64,000 nt of DNA, from assembly GCF_051650185.1 (NCBI RefSeq), contig NZ_JBOFIN010000014.1, positions 1 to 64,000 of the forward strand, given 5' to 3'. A program made the position numbers and the translations under genes. How positions within the stretch are numbered: the stretch's first letter is position 1; each line of letters opens with the position of its first letter. Below the pieces are notes generated by a model. The model was not told where the DNA came from, searched no databases, and was given only the letters and a program-made list of their open reading frames with translations. Positions 8,405-19,336 of this stretch are shown piece by piece. The stretch is from Scandinavium sp051650185 (GTDB taxonomy: Bacteria > Pseudomonadota > Gammaproteobacteria > Enterobacterales > Enterobacteriaceae).

Positions 8405-9429
8405 GCGGCAAGCCCTTTGGCGATCAGCGCTTCAACCTGCGCGCGCCATTGCGTTTGCTCTGGCTCGCCTTCGGTACGCTGGCCGTAAAGTTGCGCAATC
8501 TGTGTGCCATCGGCGGCGAACAGTTCCAGGCTGGTGACATGCCCGTCAGCCGTTGGTTTACGCGTGATCCAGCTTTCGGCGATGGTGTCTTCGCGCAGAT
8601 GCAGGGTAAAGGCGCTGTTGAAGATATTCAGCCAGCCTTTCATTGGCACCACTTTCTCAATCGCTCCGGTGAAAATCTGCACGCAGCCACGGTTGCCGAC
8701 AAACACCATGATTTCGTTGGCATCCTGACGGGCGTTTTCGAGCAGGCGGGCAACGGCATCGTTATCCACCTGACAGGCGAGATCGTCGCCCACCAGGCGG
8801 AAAGCCTGCTGGCGGCTCAGGTTATGATGCCTGAGCAGGGTAAAGAACTGATGGACGTCAGTCATCGCGCGCCATTCGCCATCAAGCGTAGCGCCGTCAA
8901 TATCGCCAGCCATGGCTGGTGCTTCAGCTGGTTGCAGCGCCAGTACCGGGTTATCCGCGTGAATAAAACGGGTCAGAACATCCCCCCAGGCCGCCATATC
9001 GGTGGCATCGGTGGTATAGACTTTTAACAGCGCATCGCCCTGATTATCGAAAAACTGGATGCTTTGGCGCTCGCCACGCGCGCTGGTTTCGCTGATATGG
9101 AACACGCTTGCCCACTGATTGAGGAACAAACGCAGATCCAGAGCACGCGGGTTTAACACCAGCCCGGCGTGTCCGCTCAGGTGCTGGTTGGTGAAACTGC
9201 CCACCTGTTCGTGAACGGCATAGTCGTTGCGGCAAATGCACTTCACGTCGCCAACAGCTTCGAGAGCAGCCAGCACATCGCGAACTTCGCCTTTTACTCG
9301 CCAGGCATCGTGACCCACGCGTGCCCAGGTGAGTTCTGCCTCGCTGATCTCCATCAGCGCAGCAATATCACGGGCATATTTCCCGGGGTTTTCTTCTTTC
9401 AGTGCCAGCCAGCGTGCGTAGTGATTCAT
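8401..9429 (-). CDS. hmuS: Haem-degrading or haem-trafficking protein HmuS
   Basis: This is a cytoplasmic haem-handling protein of the HemS/ChuS/HmuS family, which binds imported haem and, in ChuS, opens the ring to free iron. The 342-residue length and the two homologous halves fit the family (LFLNQWASVFHIS, GWLNIFNSAFTLHLRED). It follows hmuR after 49 bases that contain a hairpin, and is preceded by GGAAGAAGAGA as ribosome binding site. Whether it degrades haem cannot be told from sequence. Confidence 0.92.
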   Translation of the reverse strand: MNHYARWLALKEENPGKYARDIAALMEISEAELTWARVGHDAWRVKGEVRDVLAALEAVGDVKCICRNDYAVHEQVGSFTNQHLSGHAGLVLNPRALDLRLFLNQWASVFHISETSARGERQSIQFFDNQGDALLKVYTTDATDMAAWGDVLTRFIHADNPVLALQPAEAPAMAGDIDGATLDGEWRAMTDVHQFFTLLRHHNLSRQQAFRLVGDDLACQVDNDAVARLLENARQDANEIMVFVGNRGCVQIFTGAIEKVVPMKGWLNIFNSAFTLHLREDTIAESWITRKPTADGHVTSLELFAADGTQIAQLYGQRTEGEPEQTQWRAQVEALIAKGLAA

Positions 9430-9452
9430 TCTCTTCTTCCTTCCAGTTCAGA

Positions 9453-9470
9453 ACCCCGGCGAGCCGGGGT
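9453..9470 (-). terminator. Intercistronic hairpin between hmuR and hmuS
   Basis: ACCCCGGC and GCCGGGGT form a perfect eight-base stem with a two-base GA spacer. No long T run follows on the minus strand, so this is more likely a leaky attenuator or an mRNA 3'-end stabiliser that favours receptor over downstream genes than a full terminator. Confidence 0.55.
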
Positions 9471-9478
9471 GGGTGTGA

Positions 9479-11458
9479 TTACCACTGATAACTCACGAAA
9501 ATTTTGCCGTTCTGCCCGTCCTGCGGAATGCCTTGCGGCGAGTAATACTCTTTGTCGAAGGCATTGCCGAAGACCAGCGTGGTGGTCAGGCCGCTGAGGG
9601 CTTGCTGGCCTTTATAGCTGACGTAGAAGTCGTTCACGCCATAACCGGCCTGCGGGCTGGCGCTGATGTTTTTGGTGTCTTCGGCAAAGGTGCCTATCCA
9701 GCCAACCGAGAAGCCAGAATGCGCAATCGGTACATCCAGGCGAGACGTCACCGTGTCGGGGTTGATGCTGGTAAGCCAGGCGCCCGTGTCGGTGTCTTTA
9801 CCGCGGGTACGGTTGTAGGCGACATCAAGGCTGAAGAAGTCGGTGGAGTATTTGCTCATCACGTCCCAGCCCCAGATTTTGGCGTTGGGCACGTTGACCG
9901 AAGTGGTCGTCGCGGCGGCAAAATCGACGGAAGTGGTGATGTAATCTTTGGCGTTGGTATCAAAGTAGCTGGCTTTGAACTCCAGACCGTCGTTAGCCAT
10001 CAGCAGATCGTCAAAGCGCAGACCGAAACCGTATTCCTGCGTTTCGTTGGTTTCCGGACGCAGGTTCGGGTTTGGCACCCAATAGTTGGTGTAGAAGCTG
10101 CCGATGGAGAAGTGCTTCGCATCGTTATACATCTCACCCATTGTCGGGGCGCGGAAGGCCTGTGCGTAAGAGCCGAACAGCATTAACCAGTCTGTCGGGC
10201 TGATGGTCAGACCGGCGCGGGAAGACCATTTGTCCGCATCGACATCGTCGTAGCCGTCGCTGCTTCCGCGATAGTTGTCATAGCGCGTCCCGCCCAGCAG
10301 GGTAACGGGCAGGTCGCGCAGCGTGATCTCATCCTGTAACCAGCCGGAGCTGAAATTGATGCTTGCGTCCGGGAATCCGGTGGTCACGCCGCCCGGATTT
10401 TGCTCCTGGCGGTAGTATTCCCCGCCGTAGGTCAGCAGGTGAGAGGCGAAGCTGTCGCTGAACAGGCGCGTGTGGTTTTCAACCTTACCGCCTTTGGTGG
10501 TCTGTTTACGGAATTCACCGGAGTCATCGATGTTTTGCGCGTTGATGCGCACTTCAGACCAGTAAGCTTTAACGTCCGCATTGAGCCAGTCGTTGCCTTC
10601 TGGCGCAATGTTGTAAGTCAGCTGGGCGTCACGCTGAATGGTCGAGCGATCGGTCAGCGGGTTGCTGTTGTCAGAAGCCGCAGGCGTTTGCGGGTTTTTC
10701 GGTTCCTGCGCGGCGTTGTTGTAATAACGCAGAGAGCCACTCAGCTTCTGAGCTGGGTCGATTTTCCAGCTCCCTTTAGCAAGGAAATTGCTGATGCTTT
10801 CGTCATTGGGGGCGGTAAAGCCGTCGCTTTGTTTTAAATCACCACGATCGCGGCTTGACCAGGAGACCAGCCCGTCCAGCGTATCGGTGCGGCCAAACGC
10901 GCTGGCCCCCATGCCAAGACTGTGATCGCCCGTACCGCCGGTGCCAAACACGCGGTATCCGCTGTTCTGGCCTGCACTCAGTAAATCGGCGGCATCAACG
11001 GTGTCGTAGGAAATCACGCCGCCCAGCGCGCCGCTGCCATAGAGCAGGGCGGAAGGGCCGCGAACCACTTCGATGCGCTTGATAAGCGCCGGATCGAGGA
11101 ATGTGCTGTTCAGGTGGCCTGTATCGGTGCCCTGACGAATGCCATCAACCAGCACCAGCACGCCGCGGCGGTCATAACCGCGCAGATTGACGTCCTGCCC
11201 GTTAGTCCGGCCAGTGCCGTCAATCGTAAGGCCAGGCACCTGGCGCAGCATATCGGCGGCAGAACTGGCGGTTTGCCCTTCCGGGGTATCAGCATCAATC
11301 ACGGTGACCATCATCGGCGCTTCAAAAGCGCTACGCTCGTTGCCGGTGGCCGTGACGGTCATTTGTTCAGAGGCGGCGAAGGCCGGGGAAGCGATAGCGC
11401 CGAAAACAGCCAAAGCGACCAGCGACGGGCGCAAAGACGCGGAATGCAGGTGTAGCAT
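9479..11458 (-). CDS. hmuR: TonB-dependent haem/haemoglobin receptor
   Basis: HmuR is the outer-membrane beta-barrel that takes up haem with energy from TonB. From the ATG at 11458 the product is 659 residues. It has a signal peptide (ending AFAAS near residue 28), a TonB box-like EQMTVTATG, a plug domain with the VPGLTIDG, RGYDRRGVLVLVDGIRQG and VVRGPSALLYGSGALGG motifs, and a barrel ending in the aromatic FVSYQW expected for BAM-dependent insertion. The frame is open to 11500, but TTGGAGAG five bases before 11458 and the signal peptide fix the start there. Confidence 0.93.
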   Translation of the reverse strand: MLHLHSASLRPSLVALAVFGAIASPAFAASEQMTVTATGNERSAFEAPMMVTVIDADTPEGQTASSAADMLRQVPGLTIDGTGRTNGQDVNLRGYDRRGVLVLVDGIRQGTDTGHLNSTFLDPALIKRIEVVRGPSALLYGSGALGGVISYDTVDAADLLSAGQNSGYRVFGTGGTGDHSLGMGASAFGRTDTLDGLVSWSSRDRGDLKQSDGFTAPNDESISNFLAKGSWKIDPAQKLSGSLRYYNNAAQEPKNPQTPAASDNSNPLTDRSTIQRDAQLTYNIAPEGNDWLNADVKAYWSEVRINAQNIDDSGEFRKQTTKGGKVENHTRLFSDSFASHLLTYGGEYYRQEQNPGGVTTGFPDASINFSSGWLQDEITLRDLPVTLLGGTRYDNYRGSSDGYDDVDADKWSSRAGLTISPTDWLMLFGSYAQAFRAPTMGEMYNDAKHFSIGSFYTNYWVPNPNLRPETNETQEYGFGLRFDDLLMANDGLEFKASYFDTNAKDYITTSVDFAAATTTSVNVPNAKIWGWDVMSKYSTDFFSLDVAYNRTRGKDTDTGAWLTSINPDTVTSRLDVPIAHSGFSVGWIGTFAEDTKNISASPQAGYGVNDFYVSYKGQQALSGLTTTLVFGNAFDKEYYSPQGIPQDGQNGKIFVSYQW

Positions 11459-11540
11459 GCAACTCTCCAAATAGGTGAAAAGCGCTGGCTGCCTCGGCAT
11501 TGGATCCTGGGTGGCTGGCGAAAGGTTGTGTGTTAACGCA

Positions 11541-11726
11541 TTATTTTGTCAGGATTAATTTACCGGCATGAGTCTGTCGCAGCAGGTAATGCTGACCATC
11601 ATGTTCGATAATGACGCGGCCTTCCGGGCCCAGCAGTGTTTTGCTGTCTATACGACGATCGTCAGGCTGTGGCTGCGGTTTTGGCATGAGTGGGCCGCGG
11701 GGAACTGTTGTGTCCAGAGATGTCAT
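11541..11726 (-). CDS. hemP: Hemin uptake protein HemP/HmuP
   Basis: This small (61-residue) cytoplasmic protein heads many haem-uptake operons; HmuP homologues act in induction of the receptor gene in some bacteria. The C-terminal half (KTLLGPEGRVIIEHDGQHYLLRQTHAGKLILTK region) is the conserved HemP domain. The frame continues upstream to 11774, but those codons lie inside the Fur box and promoter, so the ATG at 11726 is used. In E. coli K-12 the homologue (ydiE) survives next to aroH without the hmu genes. Confidence 0.85.
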   Translation of the reverse strand: MTSLDTTVPRGPLMPKPQPQPDDRRIDSKTLLGPEGRVIIEHDGQHYLLRQTHAGKLILTK

Positions 11727-11750
11727 AATGTTAAAAATAGCAATCAAAGT

Positions 11751-11791
11751 AACAATGATAATCATTATCAACAAATCAATTCACACAGCAA
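11751..11791 (-). promoter_or_regulatory. Fur-regulated promoter of the hemP-hmu operon
   Basis: Bases 11751-11769 match the 19-base Fur consensus at 17 positions, including the complete core GATAATCATTATC. On the minus strand TTGCTG (11786-11791), a 16-base spacer and GATAAT (11764-11769) form a sigma-70 promoter whose -10 box lies inside the Fur site. Repression by Fur-Fe(II) in iron-rich cells is therefore expected. Confidence 0.85.
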
Positions 11792-11884
11792 CCCCTTTTG
11801 TGAAAAATAGGTGACTGGATCAAAAAATAGCGGTTGGTGGGATATTGGCTTTTGGGTATTGCCGGGCGGCACGAGGTGAACGGC

Positions 11885-11910
11885 AAAACCTTCTCCGCGG
11901 AGAAGGTTTT
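11885..11910. repeat. 26-bp perfect palindrome downstream of aroH
   Basis: AAAACCTTCTCCG is followed at once by its exact reverse complement. The transcript would fold into a very stable hairpin flanked by A and T tracts on both strands. It could terminate aroH (minus strand), but it stands about 110 bases past the aroH stop, beyond two other repeats. Confidence 0.75.
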
Positions 11911-11921
11911 TAGTGTTGGCT

Positions 11922-11955
11922 CCCTCTCCCCGTGGGAGAGGGCCGGGGTGAGGGG
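11922..11955. repeat. Enterobacterial intergenic repeat with CCCTCTCCC/GGGAGAGGG dyad
   Basis: CCCTCTCCC and GGGAGAGGG pair across a CGT loop (11922-11942), followed by CCGGGGTGAGGGGA. From memory this module (inverted C/T-rich arms plus GGGGTGAGGG) recurs between genes of many Enterobacteriaceae. A genome-wide copy count was not possible here. Confidence 0.6.
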
Positions 11956-11981
11956 ATCAGACCGCAGAGTGTTTTTTGTAA

Positions 11982-12008
11982 GTCGGGTAAGCGAAAGCGC
12001 CACCCGAC
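11982..12008. repeat. REP-like element after aroH
   Basis: GTCGGGT and ACCCGAC form an inverted repeat around AAGCGAAAGCGCC, the layout of a REP/PU sequence. It lies 13 bases beyond the aroH stop codon, where REP elements often protect mRNA 3' ends. Confidence 0.65.
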
Positions 12009-12020
12009 AAAGCAACAGAC

Positions 12021-13067
12021 TCAGAAGCGACTATCAACAGCCGCAGCCAGTTTATCCAGCAGAATTTCGCTGTCTTCCCAGCTCAGGCAAGGATCGGTAA
12101 TCGACTGACCGTAGGTCATGGGCTGACCGGCGACGATTTTTTGTGTGCCTTCGCGCAGGAAGCTTTCGGCCATGATCCCGGCAATCGCGGTGGAACCATT
12201 GCGGATCTGATCGCAGATATCATCACACACTTCGAGCTGGCGACGATGCTGCTTCTGACAGTTACCGTGGCTGAAATCCACCACCAGATGTTCCGGCAAA
12301 TCAAACTCATGCAGCGTATCGCAGGCCGCAGCCAAATCCGCCGCGTGATAATTTGGCTTTTTGCCGCCGCGCATAATGATATGGCCGAAAGGGTTGCCGC
12401 TGGTCTGATAAATAGTCATCTGACCGTTCTTATCAGGCGAGAGGAACATGTGGCTGGCCCGGGCGGCACGAATGGCGTCAACGGCGATCCGGGTGTTGCC
12501 ATCCGTCCCGTTTTTGAAGCCAACAGGGCAGGAGAGCGCAGAGGCCATTTCGCGGTGGATCTGGCTTTCCGTGGTGCGAGCGCCAATCGCGCCCCAGCTG
12601 ATGAGATCGGCGATAAATTGCCCGGTCACCATATCAAGGAACTCGGTGGCGGTTGGCACACCCAGCTCGTTAACCTGCAACAGCAGCTTGCGGGCAAGTT
12701 CAATCCCGTAGTTAACGCGATAGCTGCCGTTGAGATCGGGATCGGAAATTAGCCCTTTCCAGCCAACAACAGTGCGCGGTTTTTCGAAATAAGTGCGCAT
12801 AACAATTTCAAGGCGATGCTGGTGCTTTTCACGCAGCGCCTGCAAACGGCGGGCGTAATCCATGGCCGCGTCCAGATCGTGAATCGAGCACGGCCCGACG
12901 ATCACCAGCAGACGTTTATCTTCACCATTGAGGATTTTTTCAATACGGCGGCGTGAGGCGGTGACATGGCTTGCGACTTCAGCCGAAACAGGGTGGCGCT
13001 GCGCCAGTTCAGCAGGCGTTACCAGGCTGTCGATGCGCGCCGAACGCAGTTCATCAGTTTTGTTCAT
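12021..13067 (-). CDS. aroH: DAHP synthase, tryptophan-sensitive isozyme
   Basis: AroH condenses phosphoenolpyruvate with erythrose 4-phosphate to DAHP, the first step of aromatic amino-acid synthesis, and is the isozyme inhibited by tryptophan. The 348-residue length and near-identity to E. coli AroH (VIVGPCSIHD near residue 60, RTYFEKPRTVVGWKGLISDP, SHGNCQKQHRRQ) make the isozyme call secure. A TrpR-type operator lies about 145 bases upstream. The gene follows ppsR in the same orientation. Confidence 0.96.
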   Translation of the reverse strand: MNKTDELRSARIDSLVTPAELAQRHPVSAEVASHVTASRRRIEKILNGEDKRLLVIVGPCSIHDLDAAMDYARRLQALREKHQHRLEIVMRTYFEKPRTVVGWKGLISDPDLNGSYRVNYGIELARKLLLQVNELGVPTATEFLDMVTGQFIADLISWGAIGARTTESQIHREMASALSCPVGFKNGTDGNTRIAVDAIRAARASHMFLSPDKNGQMTIYQTSGNPFGHIIMRGGKKPNYHAADLAAACDTLHEFDLPEHLVVDFSHGNCQKQHRRQLEVCDDICDQIRNGSTAIAGIMAESFLREGTQKIVAGQPMTYGQSITDPCLSWEDSEILLDKLAAAVDSRF

Positions 13068-13209
13068 TGTGACTCTCAGAATTGGGTTGCTTCAGCGGCT
13101 GAAATGCCGGAAGTGATGCGCATCACGATAAACCAATCCCTGTTTTATTCAAGGCAGAATGTGACGCACATCTTATTACGCAGCAAATCTTACCGCATTT
13201 TGCTGCATT

Positions 13210-13227
13210 GTACTAGTGTGTTAGTAC
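13210..13227 (-). promoter_or_regulatory. TrpR operator and promoter of aroH
   Basis: GTACTA and TAGTAC form a perfect dyad around GTGTGT, matching the CTAG-rich TrpR operator known at E. coli aroH. A TACAAT -10 candidate (13206-13211) abuts the site. The operator overlaps the last codons and stop of ppsR (stop at 13221-13223), so the aroH promoter is embedded in the upstream gene's end. Confidence 0.75.
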
Positions 13228-14054
13228 ATACGGCGACTGAGACCCATGATGTCGAGAATTTTGGTGGCTATCTCTTCCACCGAATAGTTGGTGCTGTTCA
13301 GCCACGGGATCTGATTTTTGCGATACAGCGCCTCGACTTCCGTGACTTCCATACGGCACTGGCGCATCGATGCGTAACGGCTGTTTTCACGGCGTTCTTC
13401 GCGGATGGCTGCCAGCCGTTCCGGGTTGATAGTCAGACCGAACAGCTTGTGTTGTAACGGCTTCAGCGCGGCGGGAAGGACAAGGTTATCCATATCGTCG
13501 GCGATAAACGGGTAGTTTGCGGCGCGGATCCCAAACTGCATGGCCAGGTACAAACTGGTCGGAGTTTTTCCGCAGCGAGAAACACCCAGAAGAATGACCT
13601 GGGCCTGATCGAGATTACGCAGTGAAATGCCGTCATCGTGCGCTAACGTGTAATCAATGGCAGCGATACGGGCATCGTATTTGGTGAGGTTGCCTGGGGT
13701 TAAGCCATGCGTACGGTGCGCGATAGGCGTGGGGTCCAGTTTGAGTTCTTGCTGAAGAGGGGCAACCAGCGCCTGAACGATATCCTGACAAAAGCCCTCG
13801 CTTTGCAAAATGATGGTGCGGATTTCAGGCAACACGATGGAGTAGAACACCAGAGGGCGCACGCCGCTTTGCTGATAGATGGCGTCAATTTGCTCTTTAA
13901 CGGCTTTGGCCCGGCTTTCGGTTTCGACAAACGGCAACGTGATGCTGTTGACCGAAACCGGGAATTGCGACATGACGGCGTGACCAAGCACTTCGGCCGT
14001 GATGGCGGTTCCATCAGAAATATAAAATACGTGGCGATCGACAGCATTATCCAT
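13221..14054 (-). CDS. ppsR: PEP synthetase regulatory protein (kinase/pyrophosphorylase)
   Basis: PpsR (YdiA, DUF299 family) inactivates PEP synthetase by ADP-dependent threonine phosphorylation and reactivates it by Pi-dependent dephosphorylation. From the ATG at 14054 the product is 277 residues, the E. coli length. The P-loop GVSRCGKTPTSLYLA near residue 153 and the terminal GLSRRMY are conserved. An in-frame ATG three codons earlier (14063) is less likely, because GGATGG is spaced correctly for 14054. It diverges from its target ppsA across 339 bases. Confidence 0.95.
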   Translation of the reverse strand: MDNAVDRHVFYISDGTAITAEVLGHAVMSQFPVSVNSITLPFVETESRAKAVKEQIDAIYQQSGVRPLVFYSIVLPEIRTIILQSEGFCQDIVQALVAPLQQELKLDPTPIAHRTHGLTPGNLTKYDARIAAIDYTLAHDDGISLRNLDQAQVILLGVSRCGKTPTSLYLAMQFGIRAANYPFIADDMDNLVLPAALKPLQHKLFGLTINPERLAAIREERRENSRYASMRQCRMEVTEVEALYRKNQIPWLNSTNYSVEEIATKILDIMGLSRRMY

Positions 14055-14393
14055 TTTGACCATCCGGTTTGTTTGACGTTAATTTGCTGAAGGCTCTGTT
14101 TATTTTAATCATAACGGAGGATGTTTTGTCTCCCTTTTAAAAATGGAACGGTATTTTTATTTTTAGTGAAAAGGGCCGTTCATTTTTCATTACGCTGTCT
14201 ATAGACCGCCATTTGGTGTGGGAATCCTGATGAATCATGGAGTTAAGCTAAAGAGGGGAACTGTCTGAAAAAAGGGAAAAATAATTTGCTTGAACGATTC
14301 ACCGTTTTTTCAGCCGGGTTAATTATGGCAGGATAAATAACGAAGCCAGTGCTCTTCTGGCATTTTTCTTAATTCATATAAGGAATTATTTCG
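14055..14393. promoter_or_regulatory. Divergent ppsR/ppsA control region
   Basis: This 339-base A/T-rich region separates the regulator from its target. Apart from the Cra site at 14288-14303 and the ppsA ribosome binding site (AAGGA before 14394), I see no further gene. Confidence 0.6.
14288..14303 (+). promoter_or_regulatory. Cra (FruR) operator of ppsA
   Basis: Read on the minus strand the site is GGTGAATCGTTCAAGC, which matches the Cra activator site I recall for E. coli ppsA. It is about 90 bases before the ppsA start, a place suited to activation. Cra would switch ppsA on during gluconeogenesis. Confidence 0.7.
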
Positions 14394-16772
<2,379 letters not shown>

Positions 16773-16782
16773 TCGCCTCCTG

Positions 16783-16810
16783 ATCCCCGGCACTGTCCGG
16801 GGATTTTTTT
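16783..16810 (+). terminator. Rho-independent terminator after ppsA
   Basis: ATCCCCGG and CCGGGGAT pair around a CACTG-type loop and are followed by seven T residues. Confidence 0.9.
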
Positions 16811-16960
16811 ATCCAGCGTTCAACGCCTTGCGGCGGATCACACTCCGGGCAAAAAACAAAAAATCATAAAACCGCTGGTCAATTCTGCAATTGTCGGTCT
16901 GCGGAGCCTTTCCAATACTGAGTGCCTTAGCCTTTCCTTTCACGCACTCAGGAGTCAAAG

Positions 16961-19336
16961 ATGACCGCTCTCTACCAAGATGCGCAGCGTCCCGTTGCCG
17001 ACCGTGTTGCCGATTTACTGGCGCGAATGACACCGGAAGAAAAATTCGCCCAGATGCATGCTTACTGGCTGGTGCTCAGCGTTCAGGGCGATCACCGGGA
17101 GCGTTCAGATATGAGCGATGAGTTTGCCGGTGTGTCGGAACAGGCCTCCTTAAACGAACGACTGAAGCTCGGGGTGGGGCAAATCACGCGCCCGCTGGGG
17201 ACACACATTGTGGATGCCCGAACCGGCGTGCGGGCGGCGAATCGCCTGCAAAAGATGTTGGTGGAAGAAACCCGACTTGGCATCCCCGCGCTGTTTCATG
17301 AAGAGTGTCTGGTAGGCTTGCTCTGCAAGGACGCCACGCTGTTTCCCTCCTCGCTGAACTACGGATCAACCTGGGACCCGGAGCTTGTTCGACACGCCGC
17401 AGAATGTATTGGTCAGGAATCCCGCTCCACGGGCTGTCATCAGGGATTAGCGCCCGTGCTGGATGTCTCCCGCGATGTTCGCTGGGGGCGCACAGAAGAA
17501 ACATTTGGCGAAGATCCGTGGTTAGTCGGCGTGATGGCATGTGCTTATGTTGAGGGGTTACAGGGCAAAAAACGTGATGTGCTGGCAACCTTAAAACATT
17601 ATGTCGGGCACTCCTTCAGCGAAGGCGCACGCAATCATGCCCCGGTACATCTTGGTTTTTGTGAACTCAATGACACGTTCCTGCTGCCCTTCGAAATGGC
17701 CGTCAAGCTGGCGAATGCGGGTTCCGTAATGCCTGCTTATCATGATATCGACAATCAGCCCGGCCACAGTGACCACTTCCTGTTAACTGACATTCTGCGG
17801 GAAAAATGGGGATTCGATGGCATCGTGGTTGCCGATTATGGCGGCGTTAGCCTGTTACATCAGCACCATGGGGTTTCGCACGATGCGGCTGAATCTGCGG
17901 CGCTGGCGTTTAATGCCGGGCTGGATGTCGAATTGCCCAAGGATGATTGTGCTCGACATCTGGCGCAGGCCGTGGAGCGAGGGCTGATCTCGATGCAAAA
18001 AGTCGACGAAATTGTGGCTCGCACGCTCACTGAAAAATTCCGCCTCGGCCTGTTTGAACGGCCTTATGCCGATGAAAACACCATTGAGTTGCAAAGCGCG
18101 GTTACCCGCCAGGCTGCGCGCGATGTGGCAACACGTTCGATCACGCTGCTGGAAAATAACGGAGTGTTACCGCTGGCAGGAAAACCCCGTGTCGCGGTGA
18201 TTGGCCCGACGGCCAACGACCCGTTAGCGCTGCTTAGCGGCTACAGCTTCCCGGTGCACCTCATCATCAGCGATATGTTAGAAGAGACTTCTCAGGTCAC
18301 TACGCCACTCAATGCTCTGCGCCAGTGCCTGGGGGAACAGAATATTCGCTACGCCAAAGGCTGCCATATTATTGAAAAGCGTATGGCCGGTGCGCCTGTG
18401 TTTCCGGGCGAGAGCAGCGGCAAGCCGATGCAGCAATCCCCCGTTTCTTTTGATATTTCGCTGATCCCCGAAGCCGTTCAAATCGCGCAGGAAAGCGACG
18501 TGGTGGTGGCCTGCGTGGGCGATCTGGCAGGATTATTCCAGAGTGGAACCGTGGGTGAAGGGTCAGATACCGACTCGCTGGAATTGCCCGGTGTGCAGCA
18601 ACAGTTGCTTGAAGCGCTGGTGGCAACCGGGAAACAGGTCATCGTGGTGATGACGGGCGGACGGCCTTACCACCTGAAAGGCCTGGAAGACAAAGTGGCT
18701 GCCTTGCTGATGGCATGGGCGCCAGGCCAGGAAGGCGGCTGGGCAATAGCCGATGTACTGACCGGGCGAACTGAGCCTCAGGGAAGATTAGTGGTCAGCG
18801 TGCCGAAAAGCGCCGGGGCAATGCCGTATTACTACAACCATAAACTGAAAAGTGGCGGAACGCCTTTCGCCTTCCACTTCGGCAGCCGCTATCCGTTTGG
18901 TTATGGCAAAGGTTGGGCGGAGTTTAGCTTTGGTCAGCCTGAATTGCTGACATCAGAAGTGACGCCAGAAGGGGATATTTCAGTGCGTATCGCCATCACC
19001 AACAAGGGCGAACGCCACGGCAGTGAAGTGGTGCAAGTGTATGTCCATGACAAAGTCGCCTCGATGGTGCGGCCGGTCAAAGAGCTGAAAGCCTTTCAAC
19101 GAGTGTCATTGGCAGCGGGGGAATCGGCAAGCCTGACCTTTACGCTGCCTGTCGATATGCTTAATTTCACCGCGCGTAATGGGAAGCGAGTCGTCGAACC
19201 CGGGAAGTTTGAGCTGATGATCGGCACATCATCAAGGGATATTCATGGCACGGTGATGGCTACAGTGAGAGGTGAAACGCGAGTTTTGCCAGAAAACTGG
19301 CGCATGATGAGCCGATGTGACGTGAAACGCGGATAA
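16961..19336 (+). CDS. Glycoside hydrolase family 3 protein (beta-glucosidase or beta-xylosidase type)
   Basis: The 791-residue protein has the GH3 layout. An N-terminal TIM barrel holds the TLKHYVGH motif and the nucleophile Asp292 in GIVVADYGG. A five-stranded C-terminal sandwich follows (VAVIGPTAND, VVVMTGGRPYHLKGLED), and a fibronectin-III-like end (VQVYVHDK, LKAFQRVSL). No signal peptide is visible, so it should act in the cytoplasm on imported oligosaccharides. GGAGT precedes the ATG. The gene stands alone where E. coli carries other ydi genes. Its stop codon (19334-19336) touches the 3' end of the opposing sRNA gene rprA. The substrate cannot be told from sequence. Confidence 0.88.
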   Translation: MTALYQDAQRPVADRVADLLARMTPEEKFAQMHAYWLVLSVQGDHRERSDMSDEFAGVSEQASLNERLKLGVGQITRPLGTHIVDARTGVRAANRLQKMLVEETRLGIPALFHEECLVGLLCKDATLFPSSLNYGSTWDPELVRHAAECIGQESRSTGCHQGLAPVLDVSRDVRWGRTEETFGEDPWLVGVMACAYVEGLQGKKRDVLATLKHYVGHSFSEGARNHAPVHLGFCELNDTFLLPFEMAVKLANAGSVMPAYHDIDNQPGHSDHFLLTDILREKWGFDGIVVADYGGVSLLHQHHGVSHDAAESAALAFNAGLDVELPKDDCARHLAQAVERGLISMQKVDEIVARTLTEKFRLGLFERPYADENTIELQSAVTRQAARDVATRSITLLENNGVLPLAGKPRVAVIGPTANDPLALLSGYSFPVHLIISDMLEETSQVTTPLNALRQCLGEQNIRYAKGCHIIEKRMAGAPVFPGESSGKPMQQSPVSFDISLIPEAVQIAQESDVVVACVGDLAGLFQSGTVGEGSDTDSLELPGVQQQLLEALVATGKQVIVVMTGGRPYHLKGLEDKVAALLMAWAPGQEGGWAIADVLTGRTEPQGRLVVSVPKSAGAMPYYYNHKLKSGGTPFAFHFGSRYPFGYGKGWAEFSFGQPELLTSEVTPEGDISVRIAITNKGERHGSEVVQVYVHDKVASMVRPVKELKAFQRVSLAAGESASLTFTLPVDMLNFTARNGKRVVEPGKFELMIGTSSRDIHGTVMATVRGETRVLPENWRMMSRCDVKRG

